DNA of 50,969 nt from Akkermansiaceae bacterium (GTDB taxonomy: Bacteria; Verrucomicrobiota; Verrucomicrobiia; Verrucomicrobiales; Akkermansiaceae): positions 1-50,969 of the forward strand of contig JALZUC010000060.1 of NCBI GenBank assembly GCA_023301765.1, written 5' to 3'. Of the stretch, positions 1 through 7,914 are shown piece by piece. The position numbers and the translations under genes are program-made. Position 1 is the first letter of the stretch. Each line of letters begins with the position of its first letter. The notes below the pieces were generated by a model. It did no database searches, was not told the origin of the DNA, and worked only from the letters and a program-made list of their open reading frames with translations.

Positions 1-332
1 CCTCCTACTCCGCCTGCGCCTTGCATGCTGCCGCTCATGTCCATACCCCAAGTGTATGAATTGAGAATGGTGAATGAGGAATTAACTATGGAGTAGTCTG
101 CGATCATGTTCCAGCCGTCATAGATGTAATATATGGCTGGGGTGGTGTCAATCTGTTTACTGGTGCGGCGACTTTGGGCATCATAGCTGTAGTAGATGGT
201 GCTATTGTTTGCTTTGACCACTGCTATTAGCCTATTTTCTGCGTCCCAGATGAGCTGGGCGTTGCTGGTAGCCTCGCTTGGGAGTGGGTATGATGTGGCA
301 TTACCATCTTCGTCATAGCCAACGTAAATTAC
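1..332 (-). pseudogene. Rhs-repeat core fragment, 5'-truncated
   Basis: The minus strand is open from about 332 to the left edge and encodes Rhs/YD-repeat core sequence: YDEDGNATSYPLPSEA, then IWDAENRLIAVV, YSYDAQSRRTSKQ, IYDGWNMIADY and finally YTWGMDMSGSMQGAGGVGG at the edge. These are hallmarks of the Rhs core just before its variable C-terminal tip, as seen in many Verrucomicrobiota. An in-frame TGA at 333-335 and several more stops upstream mean the long N-terminal shell is missing, so this is a remnant or a displaced 3' end. The 3' end lies outside the window, so an intact tip cannot be excluded. Confidence 0.75.
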
Positions 333-522
333 TCAGTTCAGTATGGGGCGTGCGGATAAGGGGTAGGCAATACCGATTTAGAACTGGGGAGTTAGTATTG
401 GCACGTTTCTCCATGGAGTTTGAAGGCCGAATGTGCGACCTAGGACGAATCAATTCCCAGATCAAAGACGCGAACTGTGCGGTTACGCTTGCCTATGAAT
501 AAGAGCGAAACTAGACCGCTGA

Positions 523-553
523 AAAACCCCCAGCTTTGTAGGCTGAGGGTTTT
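523..553. terminator. Hairpin terminator, probably bidirectional
   Basis: A 12-bp stem with one C.A mismatch (523-534 with 542-553; arms read AAAACCCCCAGC and GCTGAGGGTTTT) closes a 7-nt loop. On the minus strand the stem ends in GGGGG followed by five T, so it fits a Rho-independent terminator for the minus-strand cluster ending at 617. On the plus strand it ends in four T. Confidence 0.75.
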
Positions 554-616
554 ACTAAAAAGGGAAATACCTTAGGTGTATTAGTACCTTAAGAAAGGTG
601 TAAGGCTAATGTTTTG

Positions 617-841
617 TTACTCTTCGACTTTTTTCAGAGGAGCTATTTCATTAGTTTTAGTTTCTAACTTAGTTTCTACTTCTGGTGCTGTATCTAAGGC
701 TTTGTTTTTTTCTGCATCATCACTCTCACCCGGAGAGCACTGACCTGACATTCATGTAGGGACACCAAAGGCTGGAAGAATCCAGAGCTGAAGTGCAAAG
801 TATAGGCCGACCATGCCGACGAAGATAAATATCTTTTCCAT
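617..841 (-). CDS. Candidate selenoprotein: 74-aa membrane protein with Sec30
   Basis: Reading from ATG at 839-841, one frame runs 74 codons to TAA (617-619), interrupted only by TGA at codon 30 (752-754). Residues about 3-27 form one hydrophobic segment (MEKIFIFVGMVGLYFALQ...), then GVPT-(TGA)-MSGQC, then a charged hydrophilic tail rich in Glu and Lys. If TGA is read as selenocysteine the site is U30-MSGQ-C35, a plausible redox pair just outside the membrane. A hairpin with a CGGGU loop follows the TGA by 19 nt (see 717-743). The frame, hydrophobic start and acidic tail continue coherently across the TGA, which argues against random sequence. It lies 32 nt after the truncated haemoglobin gene and before the terminator at 523-553, so it is probably the last gene of the argG cluster. 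Alternatives: a nonsense mutation, or two tiny ORFs (an ATG directly follows the TGA). I do not recognise a named family and propose no specific reaction. Confidence 0.65.
717..743 (-). promoter_or_regulatory. Putative bacterial SECIS hairpin
   Basis: Counting from the base after the TGA, nt 15-19 (CUCUC) pair with 25-29 (GAGAG) around a five-base loop CGGGU. Two G.U pairs, one mismatch and three more pairs extend the stem to nt 9-35. The loop starts 19 nt after the TGA and has G in its second position. Known bacterial SECIS elements lie inside the coding region, with a small apical loop 16-37 nt after UGA and a G in its first two bases, so the geometry fits. SelB binding is inferred. Confidence 0.55.
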
Positions 842-873
842 GTTTTTGAGTATAATCTAGCTTGGTAATTTGG

Positions 874-1245
874 CTACTGATTTTTCATATTATGCGCCAC
901 CATGGTAAAAAATGTGCGTAGATCTAGCTGAATAGACTTTGGAACATTAGTCTCATCCATAGCATCATCCATAAGTTCTAACCAGCGCACAGCTTCAGCC
1001 TCACCAATGGCAAAGGGGGCGTGCCGCATACGAAGCCGTGGATGGCCACGTTTTTCCTGATAACGGGGGTCTCTACCAAAGCGGAAGAGTAAGAAGTCGC
1101 GGAGACGCTCTTCTGCACCGACTAAGTCTTCCTCAGGATACATCGGCCCTATGAGGTCATCGACTTTAACCCGTTTGTAAAATGCTGATACCATCTTGGT
1201 AAATCCTGCTTCACCAAGGATGGTGTATATGATGGCTTCGTCCAT
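874..1245 (-). CDS. Truncated haemoglobin (group II-like)
   Basis: This 123-residue protein has the short 2-over-2 globin pattern: Tyr at the B10 position (FY22-23), the motif GHPRLRMRHAPF with the proximal F8 histidine at H75, and W88 at the G8 position in RWLELMDD. Tyr-B10 with Trp-G8 is characteristic of group II (trHbO/YjbI-like) globins, which bind O2 or NO in the cytoplasm and are linked to oxygen handling and nitrosative defence. Length is normal for the family. It lies 43 nt downstream of argG and 32 nt upstream of the small candidate selenoprotein, all on the same strand. The physiological ligand cannot be told from sequence. Confidence 0.9.
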   Translation of the reverse strand: MDEAIIYTILGEAGFTKMVSAFYKRVKVDDLIGPMYPEEDLVGAEERLRDFLLFRFGRDPRYQEKRGHPRLRMRHAPFAIGEAEAVRWLELMDDAMDETNVPKSIQLDLRTFFTMVAHNMKNQ

Positions 1246-1288
1246 TAATCGGTTATTTCTTAGTTATTAAAGGCTGCACGGCACCCTA

Positions 1289-2575
1289 CTATTCAGCTGT
1301 CTGGCGGGCAGATGCCTTGAGGCGTAGTGCATTAAGCGCAATAAAGCCAGTGGCATCATTCTGATTATACGCTTCTTCTGCTCCACCTTCCATGGTGGCT
1401 ACGTCTTCACTGTATAGGGAGAAAGGTGAACGGCGCCCAGCTTGCATACAGTTACCTTTGTAGAGCTTGAGACGAACTTCACCTGAGACGGTCCTCTGTG
1501 TGGAGGTAACTAATGCCTGTATGGCCTCACGCTCTGGCGCAAACCAGAATCCGTTATAGATTAACTGAGAGTATTTGGTAATGAGGTCATCACGCACATA
1601 TTGTGCTTCACGGTCCATTGTTAGAGTTTCTAAGTCGCGGTGTGCGGCTAGGATGATTGTGCCTCCTGGAGTTTCATAAATACCACGTGACTTCATACCT
1701 ACAAAGCGGTTCTCCACTATGTCTACTCTGCCAATTCCATGTTTACCACCAAGGAAGTTTAGCACGCGCATTACTCCGTATGGGGTAAGTAGAGTGTAGC
1801 CATTCTTTTCGCCCTGCACGGTAAAGTCACCTAGCTCGGAAATCACGGCGTCTAGCCCCTCGTATTTCAGGCCGACTATATCGCCTTTTTCAAAGAGAAA
1901 TTCTACATATTCGGGAGTATCAGGTGCTTCTTCAGGCGAAACGGAGAGCACATACATATCACGGTCAGCTTCACCGGTAGCATCATACCAGGTATCTTCC
2001 AGAGCGCCTGCTTCAAAGGAGATGTGCAGGAGATTTCTATCCATAGAGTAGGGCTTACTCTTGGAGGCTGTGACATCAATGCCGTGCTCTTCACAGTAGG
2101 CGATCATCTCTAAGCGCCCGGGGAACTGAGCTCTAAATTCATCATCACGCCATGGTGCGATCATCTTGATATCTGGTGCGAGTGCTGCCACAGAGAGCTC
2201 AAAACGCACTTGGTCATTACCTTTTCCGGTGGCCCCATGAGCGATGGCGTCAGCACCTTCCTTGATGGCGATATCGACCATACCTTTAGAAATACATGGC
2301 CGTGCGATGGATGTGCCTAATAGGTAGCGGCCCTCATAAAGAGCATTTGCCTGGAACATAGGGTAGATATAATCAGCCGCAAACTCCTCACGAAGGTCAC
2401 CGATGTAGCACTTACTAGCACCTGTGCTAAGGGCCTTTTGCTCTAGCCCATCCAGCTCCTCACCCTGGCCAACATCCGCACAGTATGCGATGATTTCTGC
2501 ATTGTATTTCTCCTTTAGCCAAAGAAGCAGGACGGAGGTATCAAGACCTCCTGAGTAAGCGACGACGATTTTCAT
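1289..2575 (-). CDS. argG: Argininosuccinate synthase
   Basis: ArgG joins citrulline and aspartate with ATP to give argininosuccinate, the penultimate step of arginine synthesis. The N-terminal PP-loop ATP-pyrophosphatase motif AYSGGLDTS follows directly after the chosen start, and family blocks such as [13 protein letters not shown] and [12 protein letters not shown] are present. The open frame extends 26 codons upstream (to 2653), but that extension (beginning MNLATHRAF) is not conserved in the family. I therefore place the start at ATG 2573-2575, giving 428 aa, slightly longer than typical (about 400). It is followed by the truncated haemoglobin and preceded by a coiled-coil membrane protein on the same strand. 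No ARG box was seen. Confidence 0.95.
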   Translation of the reverse strand: MKIVVAYSGGLDTSVLLLWLKEKYNAEIIAYCADVGQGEELDGLEQKALSTGASKCYIGDLREEFAADYIYPMFQANALYEGRYLLGTSIARPCISKGMVDIAIKEGADAIAHGATGKGNDQVRFELSVAALAPDIKMIAPWRDDEFRAQFPGRLEMIAYCEEHGIDVTASKSKPYSMDRNLLHISFEAGALEDTWYDATGEADRDMYVLSVSPEEAPDTPEYVEFLFEKGDIVGLKYEGLDAVISELGDFTVQGEKNGYTLLTPYGVMRVLNFLGGKHGIGRVDIVENRFVGMKSRGIYETPGGTIILAAHRDLETLTMDREAQYVRDDLITKYSQLIYNGFWFAPEREAIQALVTSTQRTVSGEVRLKLYKGNCMQAGRRSPFSLYSEDVATMEGGAEEAYNQNDATGFIALNALRLKASARQTAE

Positions 2576-2683
2576 AATAGTGGTTGTTGAAAAATAAAGT
2601 GTATCTGCCTGAGAAGGCGTGTGGAGAAAAGCACGATGAGTGGCTAGATTCAAGACATACCTAATAATTAGGCATTCAGTCTT

Positions 2684-3193
2684 TTAATTCTCTTTCTGTA
2701 TATGAGGTTCATTTACCTCTAGGGCAGGAGTGGATTTACCAGCAGGAAGGACCTTACGCATCAGTTTTTTAAGACCTCCCTCAGCGGCTAACTCTGCGGA
2801 CTCGGCATCACGGATTGCCTTTTCCCATGCTGGGGCAAATCCTGGTGCTTGCTCACGCATCACATTGACCGCGGACTCCATGATGTGGAGCTGGCGCATC
2901 TCTGCCCGGCCTGCTTTCTGCCCTACGGTGTTGATATTTACCCGTAAGTTTTCGTTCTGCTCACGTAGTTCCTCTAGCTGACTCTCTAGCTGTTCATTAC
3001 CCTTAGAGTTTATCTTAAGCTGGGTATTGAGGTGTGTCTGTAGCTCTTTATTTTCAGTGGCGATACGTGCATTTTCACGGCGTAGCATAGTGATATCTTT
3101 ACGCATCAGTTTCCAGACCATAATGACAAGGCCAAGCCCGAGTAATAAGCCCCAAGTAAACGGCTCAGAGATGATATCGACAAAAGTTTCCAT
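2684..3193 (-). CDS. Membrane-anchored coiled-coil protein, function unknown
   Basis: This 169-residue protein has one hydrophobic segment at about residues 12-27 (FTWGLLLGLGLVIMVWKL), then a long heptad-rich helical stretch (about 35-90; LRRENARIATENKELQ and ESQLEELREQNENLR) and a less ordered C-terminus ending in a charged tail. The organisation suggests a single-pass inner-membrane protein with a cytoplasmic coiled coil, similar in general architecture to RmuC or YhcB-like proteins. I see no RmuC nuclease domain and do not assign it to a family. It precedes argG on the same strand. Confidence 0.6.
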   Translation of the reverse strand: METFVDIISEPFTWGLLLGLGLVIMVWKLMRKDITMLRRENARIATENKELQTHLNTQLKINSKGNEQLESQLEELREQNENLRVNINTVGQKAGRAEMRQLHIMESAVNVMREQAPGFAPAWEKAIRDAESAELAAEGGLKKLMRKVLPAGKSTPALEVNEPHIQKEN

Positions 3194-3359
3194 ACCAGGA
3201 TCATAGGCTGACCTTGTTTTTGGTCAATAGTCCTGAGGTTCTTTTTAAATAAGTATATCTACCACACTTCTGAGACAATTAATTGCAAACTGCGTCTACG
3301 TTTATAATCGCCCACATCAGGAGACTAACATACCTTTATGGCCGTTAAATAAAACCTCC

Positions 3360-3773
3360 ATGCAGCTTAATAAATTCAAAAAAGGATTCTCCTGTATCCG
3401 CCCTGAAAGAGGGCTGAAGGGGCTAGTTGGCACTCAGAAAATTGAGCTTCGTGATAAGGCGGCTGAGACTATTAGAGTTTCAGGAACATACATCCCAGGT
3501 CACAAGGGCTCGATTAAAGCTGGACGGTTTTTTGGCATGCTCTCTTACATTACATCATGGTTAGTCGGAGGGCTAATGCTCCTGAGCAGCTTACTGCCGG
3601 AGCTTAATCTACCTCACCCTCTAAGTTCATTTATCTTTGGATGCGTTTTAGTGCACATCTGTATGATGCTCGCTGACGGACTTCAGAACTCTAATTCCCC
3701 ATGGGCTCGAAAGTCTGTGATTATCTTCTGGAGTGCTGCCTTACTCACCTTTCTGCTATGCTTAATCAGCTAG
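3360..3773 (+). CDS. Small membrane protein, unknown function
   Basis: A 137-residue protein starting at ATG 3360. The first 60 residues are polar and basic. They are followed by two or three hydrophobic segments: about 60-80 (SYITSWLVGGLMLLSSLLP), about 87-107 (LSSFIFGCVLVHICMMLAD) and about 117-136 at the C-terminus. No catalytic motif is apparent. It stands alone on the plus strand and its 3' end overlaps the convergent M50 protease gene by 4 bp (3770-3773). Coding is supported by length and by its coherent membrane topology only. Confidence 0.5.
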   Translation: MQLNKFKKGFSCIRPERGLKGLVGTQKIELRDKAAETIRVSGTYIPGHKGSIKAGRFFGMLSYITSWLVGGLMLLSSLLPELNLPHPLSSFIFGCVLVHICMMLADGLQNSNSPWARKSVIIFWSAALLTFLLCLIS

Positions 3774-4396
3774 CGGTGCTGCTGCAGTATCTGGTAATTC
3801 TGCCATGCAAACATACCCATGAATATACCCATGAGCATTATCCCACTGGTAAGTGCAAGGACTCCAATCAATATTGCACAGCTCATCCCTATAATATGAA
3901 CAGCGCGCACGCGGCGAGGCCCCATAGCAGATGCTAACATCTGACCTCCATCCATGGGGAAAATAGGTAAACAGTTAAACAGAGCCCATACGATACTTAC
4001 CCAAATAAGGTCATCTATGAAGTTCACCAGCTGACTATTCTCTACAGAAATATATTTGCTGAGAAACAAGACTGCTATACCAAACGCTAGCTGGATAGCT
4101 GGACCGGCAGCCGTAACTAGAAATGATTTTGTCCGAGATAATATCCCAGGTGGGTATGTAGCATAGCCGCCAAAAGCAGATAGCACCACCTGTGTGGGTA
4201 AACCAAACTTACGAATCATGAGTGCATGCCCCATCTCATGAATCAATACGGAAACAAATGCCGCAAGAGCAAAGAGCGCCACGCCTAGTAGCTCTTCAGT
4301 ACTTCTTGCGTAAAGGATACCACCAAGAAACGCCGCGGTAAGCCAGAAGATTGGCTCTATCCGAACGGGGATACCAAAAAGTGAAAATGGAATCAT
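3770..4396 (-). CDS. Site-2 protease family (M50) integral membrane peptidase
   Basis: A 208-residue polytopic membrane protein with the zinc-metalloprotease signature HEMGH (H53, E54, H57) inside a transmembrane helix and the second M50 motif IFPMDGG, with D149 as the third zinc ligand. It is a compact version without PDZ or CBS domains, like rhomboid-sized archaeal and bacterial S2P homologues. M50 enzymes cleave transmembrane segments of regulators such as anti-sigma factors, or process signal-peptide remnants; the substrate here is unknown. It follows leuA by 23 nt on the same strand, so it is probably cotranscribed. Confidence 0.85.
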   Translation of the reverse strand: MIPFSLFGIPVRIEPIFWLTAAFLGGILYARSTEELLGVALFALAAFVSVLIHEMGHALMIRKFGLPTQVVLSAFGGYATYPPGILSRTKSFLVTAAGPAIQLAFGIAVLFLSKYISVENSQLVNFIDDLIWVSIVWALFNCLPIFPMDGGQMLASAMGPRRVRAVHIIGMSCAILIGVLALTSGIMLMGIFMGMFAWQNYQILQQHR

Positions 4397-4419
4397 AATA
4401 TATTATCGGTTATTGATTA

Positions 4420-6111
4420 CTACGCCTTCTGTGAAAGTAAATTCGCGGCGCAAACTAGTGCCCTCAGGCCTGCCATTTCAATAGACGGGTCAATACCACA
4501 TCCCCAGAGAGTGCGGCCATCCTCGTGGCTGAGCTGCACATAGGCGGCGGCATTAGCATCTGAGCCACCGCGCACAGCGTGAGAGCGGTAGTCAGTGAGG
4601 TGGAAGTTCTTCAGCCCAGCATTATCTAGGGCTTCTACAAAGGCGTTAATAGGACCATTGCCACAGCCTTGGATACTCTTTGTCTCACCATCTACCATAA
4701 TGGTAGCACTGCAGTCGACCATACCCTTTTCTTCAGTATGGTTCACCAGCTGGTAATCACTGACTGCAATGGGTGACTTCACATTAGCAAAGAGGTCATA
4801 GAAGGCATCACGAATTTCATCAATAGTAAGTTCACGGCCTAACTCATCTGCTAGGTCATAAATGCGTTTACCCACCTGCGGGTGCATGGTTTTAGGTAGT
4901 TCGAGTCCGTGCTCTTGGTCCAGCACCCAGGCAATCCCCCCTTTTCCTGACTGAGAGTTAATGCGGATGATCGCCTCATAGGAACGGCCAATATCCTGTG
5001 GATCTATGGTTAGGTAAGGCACACCCCAAGCAAGGTCTGGATCTTCCTGAAGTTCACGCTTTCTTCTATCCAAGCCTTTTTTAATAGCGTCCTGATGAGA
5101 CCCTGAAAAGGCGGTGAATACAAGCTCACCAGCATAAGGGTGACGCTCCCCTACTGTCATACGCGTGACACGCTCATAGACGGAGCGCAGCTCTGTTAGA
5201 TTAGAGAAATCCAGCCCTGTCTCAAGACCATGACTATTCATATTAAGTGCCACATTGATAATATCTAGATTACCAGTGCGTTCACCATTACCAAAGAGTG
5301 TACCTTCTACACGATCTCCCCCAGCCATAAGCCCCAGCTCCGTGGCGGCAGTGCCTGTACCTCGGTCGTTATGAGTGTGTAGAGAGATTAATACAGAGTC
5401 ACGTCGATTGAGGTGGAGCCCCATCCACTCGATCATATCTGCATGGATATTAGGTGTAGCCCACTGCACGGTATCGGGCAGATTAAGGATCATCTTTTTC
5501 TCTGGCGTAGGCTGCCAAATATCAACCACCGCATTACAGCACTCTAGGGCGAAATCTAACTCTGTATCAGAGAACGATTCTGGTGAATACTGAAGGATAA
5601 CTTCGGTATTAGGTAAGGTAGCTGCTAGCTCTTTTACAAGCTTAGTGCCCTCGATAGCTAGTGTGCGGATATCGTCACGGCTGGCATCACTAAATGTGAC
5701 ACGGCGCTGAAGTGGTGAGGTGGAGTTATAAATATGAACAATGGCTCTCTTCGCCCCGTCGATGGCCTCAAAAGATCTACGAATCAGGTGCTCGCGTGTC
5801 TGCACTAGAATCTGGATAGTGACATCATCTGGAATTAAGTCTTCTTCGATCAAGCGACGGCAAAACTCAAATTCTGTATCTGCTGCTGAGGGAAAGCCTA
5901 TCTCGATTTGCTTAAAACCCACACGGCAGAGTAGCGCAAAGAACTCCACCTTCTCATCCACAGACATAGGCTGAGGAAGCGCCTGATTACCATCACGCAG
6001 ATCCACAGAGCACCATATGGGAGATTGAGTAATCACGCGGTCCGGCCACTGCCTATCAGGTAGATCAACGGCTGGAAATGCTCGGTATTTCTGGATACTT
6101 TCAGGTTTCAT
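4420..6111 (-). CDS. leuA: 2-isopropylmalate synthase
   Basis: Catalyses the first committed step of leucine synthesis: condensation of 2-oxoisovalerate with acetyl-CoA. At 563 aa it matches the longer LeuA subgroup (LeuA2-like, as in actinobacteria and fungi), starting with the family-typical YRAFPAVDLPDRQWP. The HMGL-like TIM barrel carries the metal-binding DLRDGNQAL and HTHNDRGT motifs. The C-terminal LeuA allosteric dimerisation domain (about 430-560) suggests leucine feedback inhibition. It sits in a minus-strand series map, epimerase, leuA, M50 protease. The 77-nt gap upstream shows no obvious leader peptide or T-box. Confidence 0.95.
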   Translation of the reverse strand: MKPESIQKYRAFPAVDLPDRQWPDRVITQSPIWCSVDLRDGNQALPQPMSVDEKVEFFALLCRVGFKQIEIGFPSAADTEFEFCRRLIEEDLIPDDVTIQILVQTREHLIRRSFEAIDGAKRAIVHIYNSTSPLQRRVTFSDASRDDIRTLAIEGTKLVKELAATLPNTEVILQYSPESFSDTELDFALECCNAVVDIWQPTPEKKMILNLPDTVQWATPNIHADMIEWMGLHLNRRDSVLISLHTHNDRGTGTAATELGLMAGGDRVEGTLFGNGERTGNLDIINVALNMNSHGLETGLDFSNLTELRSVYERVTRMTVGERHPYAGELVFTAFSGSHQDAIKKGLDRRKRELQEDPDLAWGVPYLTIDPQDIGRSYEAIIRINSQSGKGGIAWVLDQEHGLELPKTMHPQVGKRIYDLADELGRELTIDEIRDAFYDLFANVKSPIAVSDYQLVNHTEEKGMVDCSATIMVDGETKSIQGCGNGPINAFVEALDNAGLKNFHLTDYRSHAVRGGSDANAAAYVQLSHEDGRTLWGCGIDPSIEMAGLRALVCAANLLSQKA

Positions 6112-6188
6112 ATCAGGGGGTCACATGAGGCTTTTTGACTGAAAATGCAAGCGACAAGCTACATACTAGTTAATTTTCCCTCTGAAGC

Positions 6189-6989
6189 TCATTTCTGAGT
6201 AGCTAATGCCATCAATAAAAAACTGGGATACATCGGTTCCCAGCCGAGGCTCTTCATCAGCTGATTAGAAACTATCTTACTATTATTACCTCGTTTACGA
6301 GGGACTTCACCATCGGACACTGGGGGTAGAGGTAGGGAGAAGTGGTCGACAAGAGACTGATAACACTCTCGCTGAGTGACGGCACCAGCTGAGACATTAT
6401 AAACGGCTGGTGTCGTGGTGGGAGCTGCGATGATACGTATGGCTGAGGCGGCATCGTCTCTGTGGATGAAGTTCATTACCCTACGCCCTTCTCCATCCAG
6501 TCTAGCAGTACCGCCTAGGATACCTTTCAGAATGTGGCAGCGCGCCGGCCCATAGAGGCCTGATAGTCTAGCTACAGATCCCCCAGCAGCGAGCACCTCA
6601 TCCTCTGTCTGTTTAAGAATCCTCCCAGTGGCGGTAACTGGCTCTGCGAGGCTACGCTCTGTGACTATAGTATCATCCGTCTGCGGGTAGACCGATGTGC
6701 TGGAGATAAAGATCAAGTTCTCTCCACCGAACTTTGCTAACAAATTCCTAGCGGCATCCAGATAAACAGCCCGATATACATCCTCGCCCCCTCCCCCTGA
6801 GGCAGCACACTGGATAACAAGATCATACACTCCAGAGATCGCCTGTACCTGGTGCACGGATGTTAGGTCACAGCTGATATCAGCTGAGTCACTCCGGCTA
6901 AGAGTCGTAACCTCCCAGCCCGCAGCTGAGAACTCACGCTTCAGCGCGGCACCTAAAAACCCGTAGCCAGCAATGAGAAGCTTAGCCAT
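6189..6989 (-). CDS. NAD(P)-dependent epimerase/dehydratase-like protein
   Basis: A 266-residue extended-SDR-type protein. The N-terminal Rossmann nucleotide-binding motif is GYGFLGAAL (about 8-16). The strand-4 motif with catalytic serine is FISSTSVYPQ, and RLSGLYGP follows; the usual YxxxK is not clearly placed, so catalysis is uncertain. It resembles the YeeZ-like NAD-binding group more than classical sugar epimerases. Its start overlaps the 3' end of map by 8 nt (6982-6989), implying translational coupling. Substrate unknown. Confidence 0.75.
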   Translation of the reverse strand: MAKLLIAGYGFLGAALKREFSAAGWEVTTLSRSDSADISCDLTSVHQVQAISGVYDLVIQCAASGGGGEDVYRAVYLDAARNLLAKFGGENLIFISSTSVYPQTDDTIVTERSLAEPVTATGRILKQTEDEVLAAGGSVARLSGLYGPARCHILKGILGGTARLDGEGRRVMNFIHRDDAASAIRIIAAPTTTPAVYNVSAGAVTQRECYQSLVDHFSLPLPPVSDGEVPRKRGNNSKIVSNQLMKSLGWEPMYPSFLLMALATQK

Positions 6990-7788
6990 TCATCGAAATA
7001 CCTAATAGTTCCTCAGTAGCCTCACGTGGACGTGCAGTAAGAATATCTGGCTTCCCCTCGGTAACGAGCACGGTGTGCTCAAAGTGTGAGGACGGCTTCC
7101 GGTCATTAGTAATCACTGTCCAGCCATCATCGAGGATGGTCACATCTGGAACGCCAGCATTTACCATTGGCTCAATAGCTAAGACCATACCAGGGCGCAG
7201 CTTCGGTGAGCGCCCTGCTGGGCGGAAGTTAGGCACCTGCGGCTCTTCATGCAGATTCCTCCCCACACCGTGACCTACAAACTCTCTAACCACGGTAAAG
7301 TCAAACGGCTTTACGTGCGCTTCTACAGCACCGCAGAGGTCTGCTAAAAATACGCCATTACGCGCGTGATCTATAGCCTCGTAGAGAGACTGCTCAGTAG
7401 CGCAGAGTAGGCGTTTAGTCTCTAGGTCAATCTCACCTGCAGGTACGGTGGTAGCATTATCACCTATCCAGCCGCCTTTTACGATGCCTACATCGATCTT
7501 TAAAATATCGCCAGGCTGGATAATTGTGTCTGACCCTATACCGTGTACTACCTCTTCATTTCTAGAGATACAAATTTGCCCGGGGAATCCGCGATAGCCG
7601 AGAAATGCACTCTTACAGTCGCGCTCTTTCATAAGCTCTGCGGCGTAGGCGTCTATTTCACCCGTTGTTTTACCAGGTTCTACGGCCTTGGCACATAACT
7701 GGAGAATCTCACTGGCGGTCTCACAGGCGACGCGCATTTTGCGGATATCCGCAGGGGTTTTGATGGGGATACGGATTTTTTTAGCCAT
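6982..7788 (-). CDS. map: Methionine aminopeptidase, type I
   Basis: Removes the initiator methionine from nascent proteins. All five metal ligands of the pita-bread fold can be placed: D99 (KIDVG), D110 (IGDNATT), H173 (GHGVG), E206 (AIEPM) and E237 (FEHTVL), together with the substrate-binding H81. Length (268 aa) is typical for type Ia enzymes, with no N-terminal zinc-finger extension. The gene is first in a run with the epimerase-like gene, leuA and the M50 protease. Confidence 0.95.
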   Translation of the reverse strand: MAKKIRIPIKTPADIRKMRVACETASEILQLCAKAVEPGKTTGEIDAYAAELMKERDCKSAFLGYRGFPGQICISRNEEVVHGIGSDTIIQPGDILKIDVGIVKGGWIGDNATTVPAGEIDLETKRLLCATEQSLYEAIDHARNGVFLADLCGAVEAHVKPFDFTVVREFVGHGVGRNLHEEPQVPNFRPAGRSPKLRPGMVLAIEPMVNAGVPDVTILDDGWTVITNDRKPSSHFEHTVLVTEGKPDILTARPREATEELLGISMNG

Positions 7789-7914
7789 AGCTTGTGTCTC
7801 TTAGATTGGTGACTGCAGGGATACTATTTTTCCTAAGGATGAAAAGCAAAAAGCCTTAATGTATGCTAAATCAATCCGCTAGGGCGTAGATGGCTAACTA
7901 CATCTGCTCTACAT

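Noticed and set aside
333-335. In-frame TGA in the Rhs fragment as Sec
   Set aside because: Sequence upstream has many further stops and no continuing Rhs homology, so it is a true end of a truncated gene.
7855-7914. Weak hairpin (AGATG/CATCT) after the YfbK-like gene as terminator
   Set aside because: Only five consecutive pairs, low GC and no T run on the minus strand.
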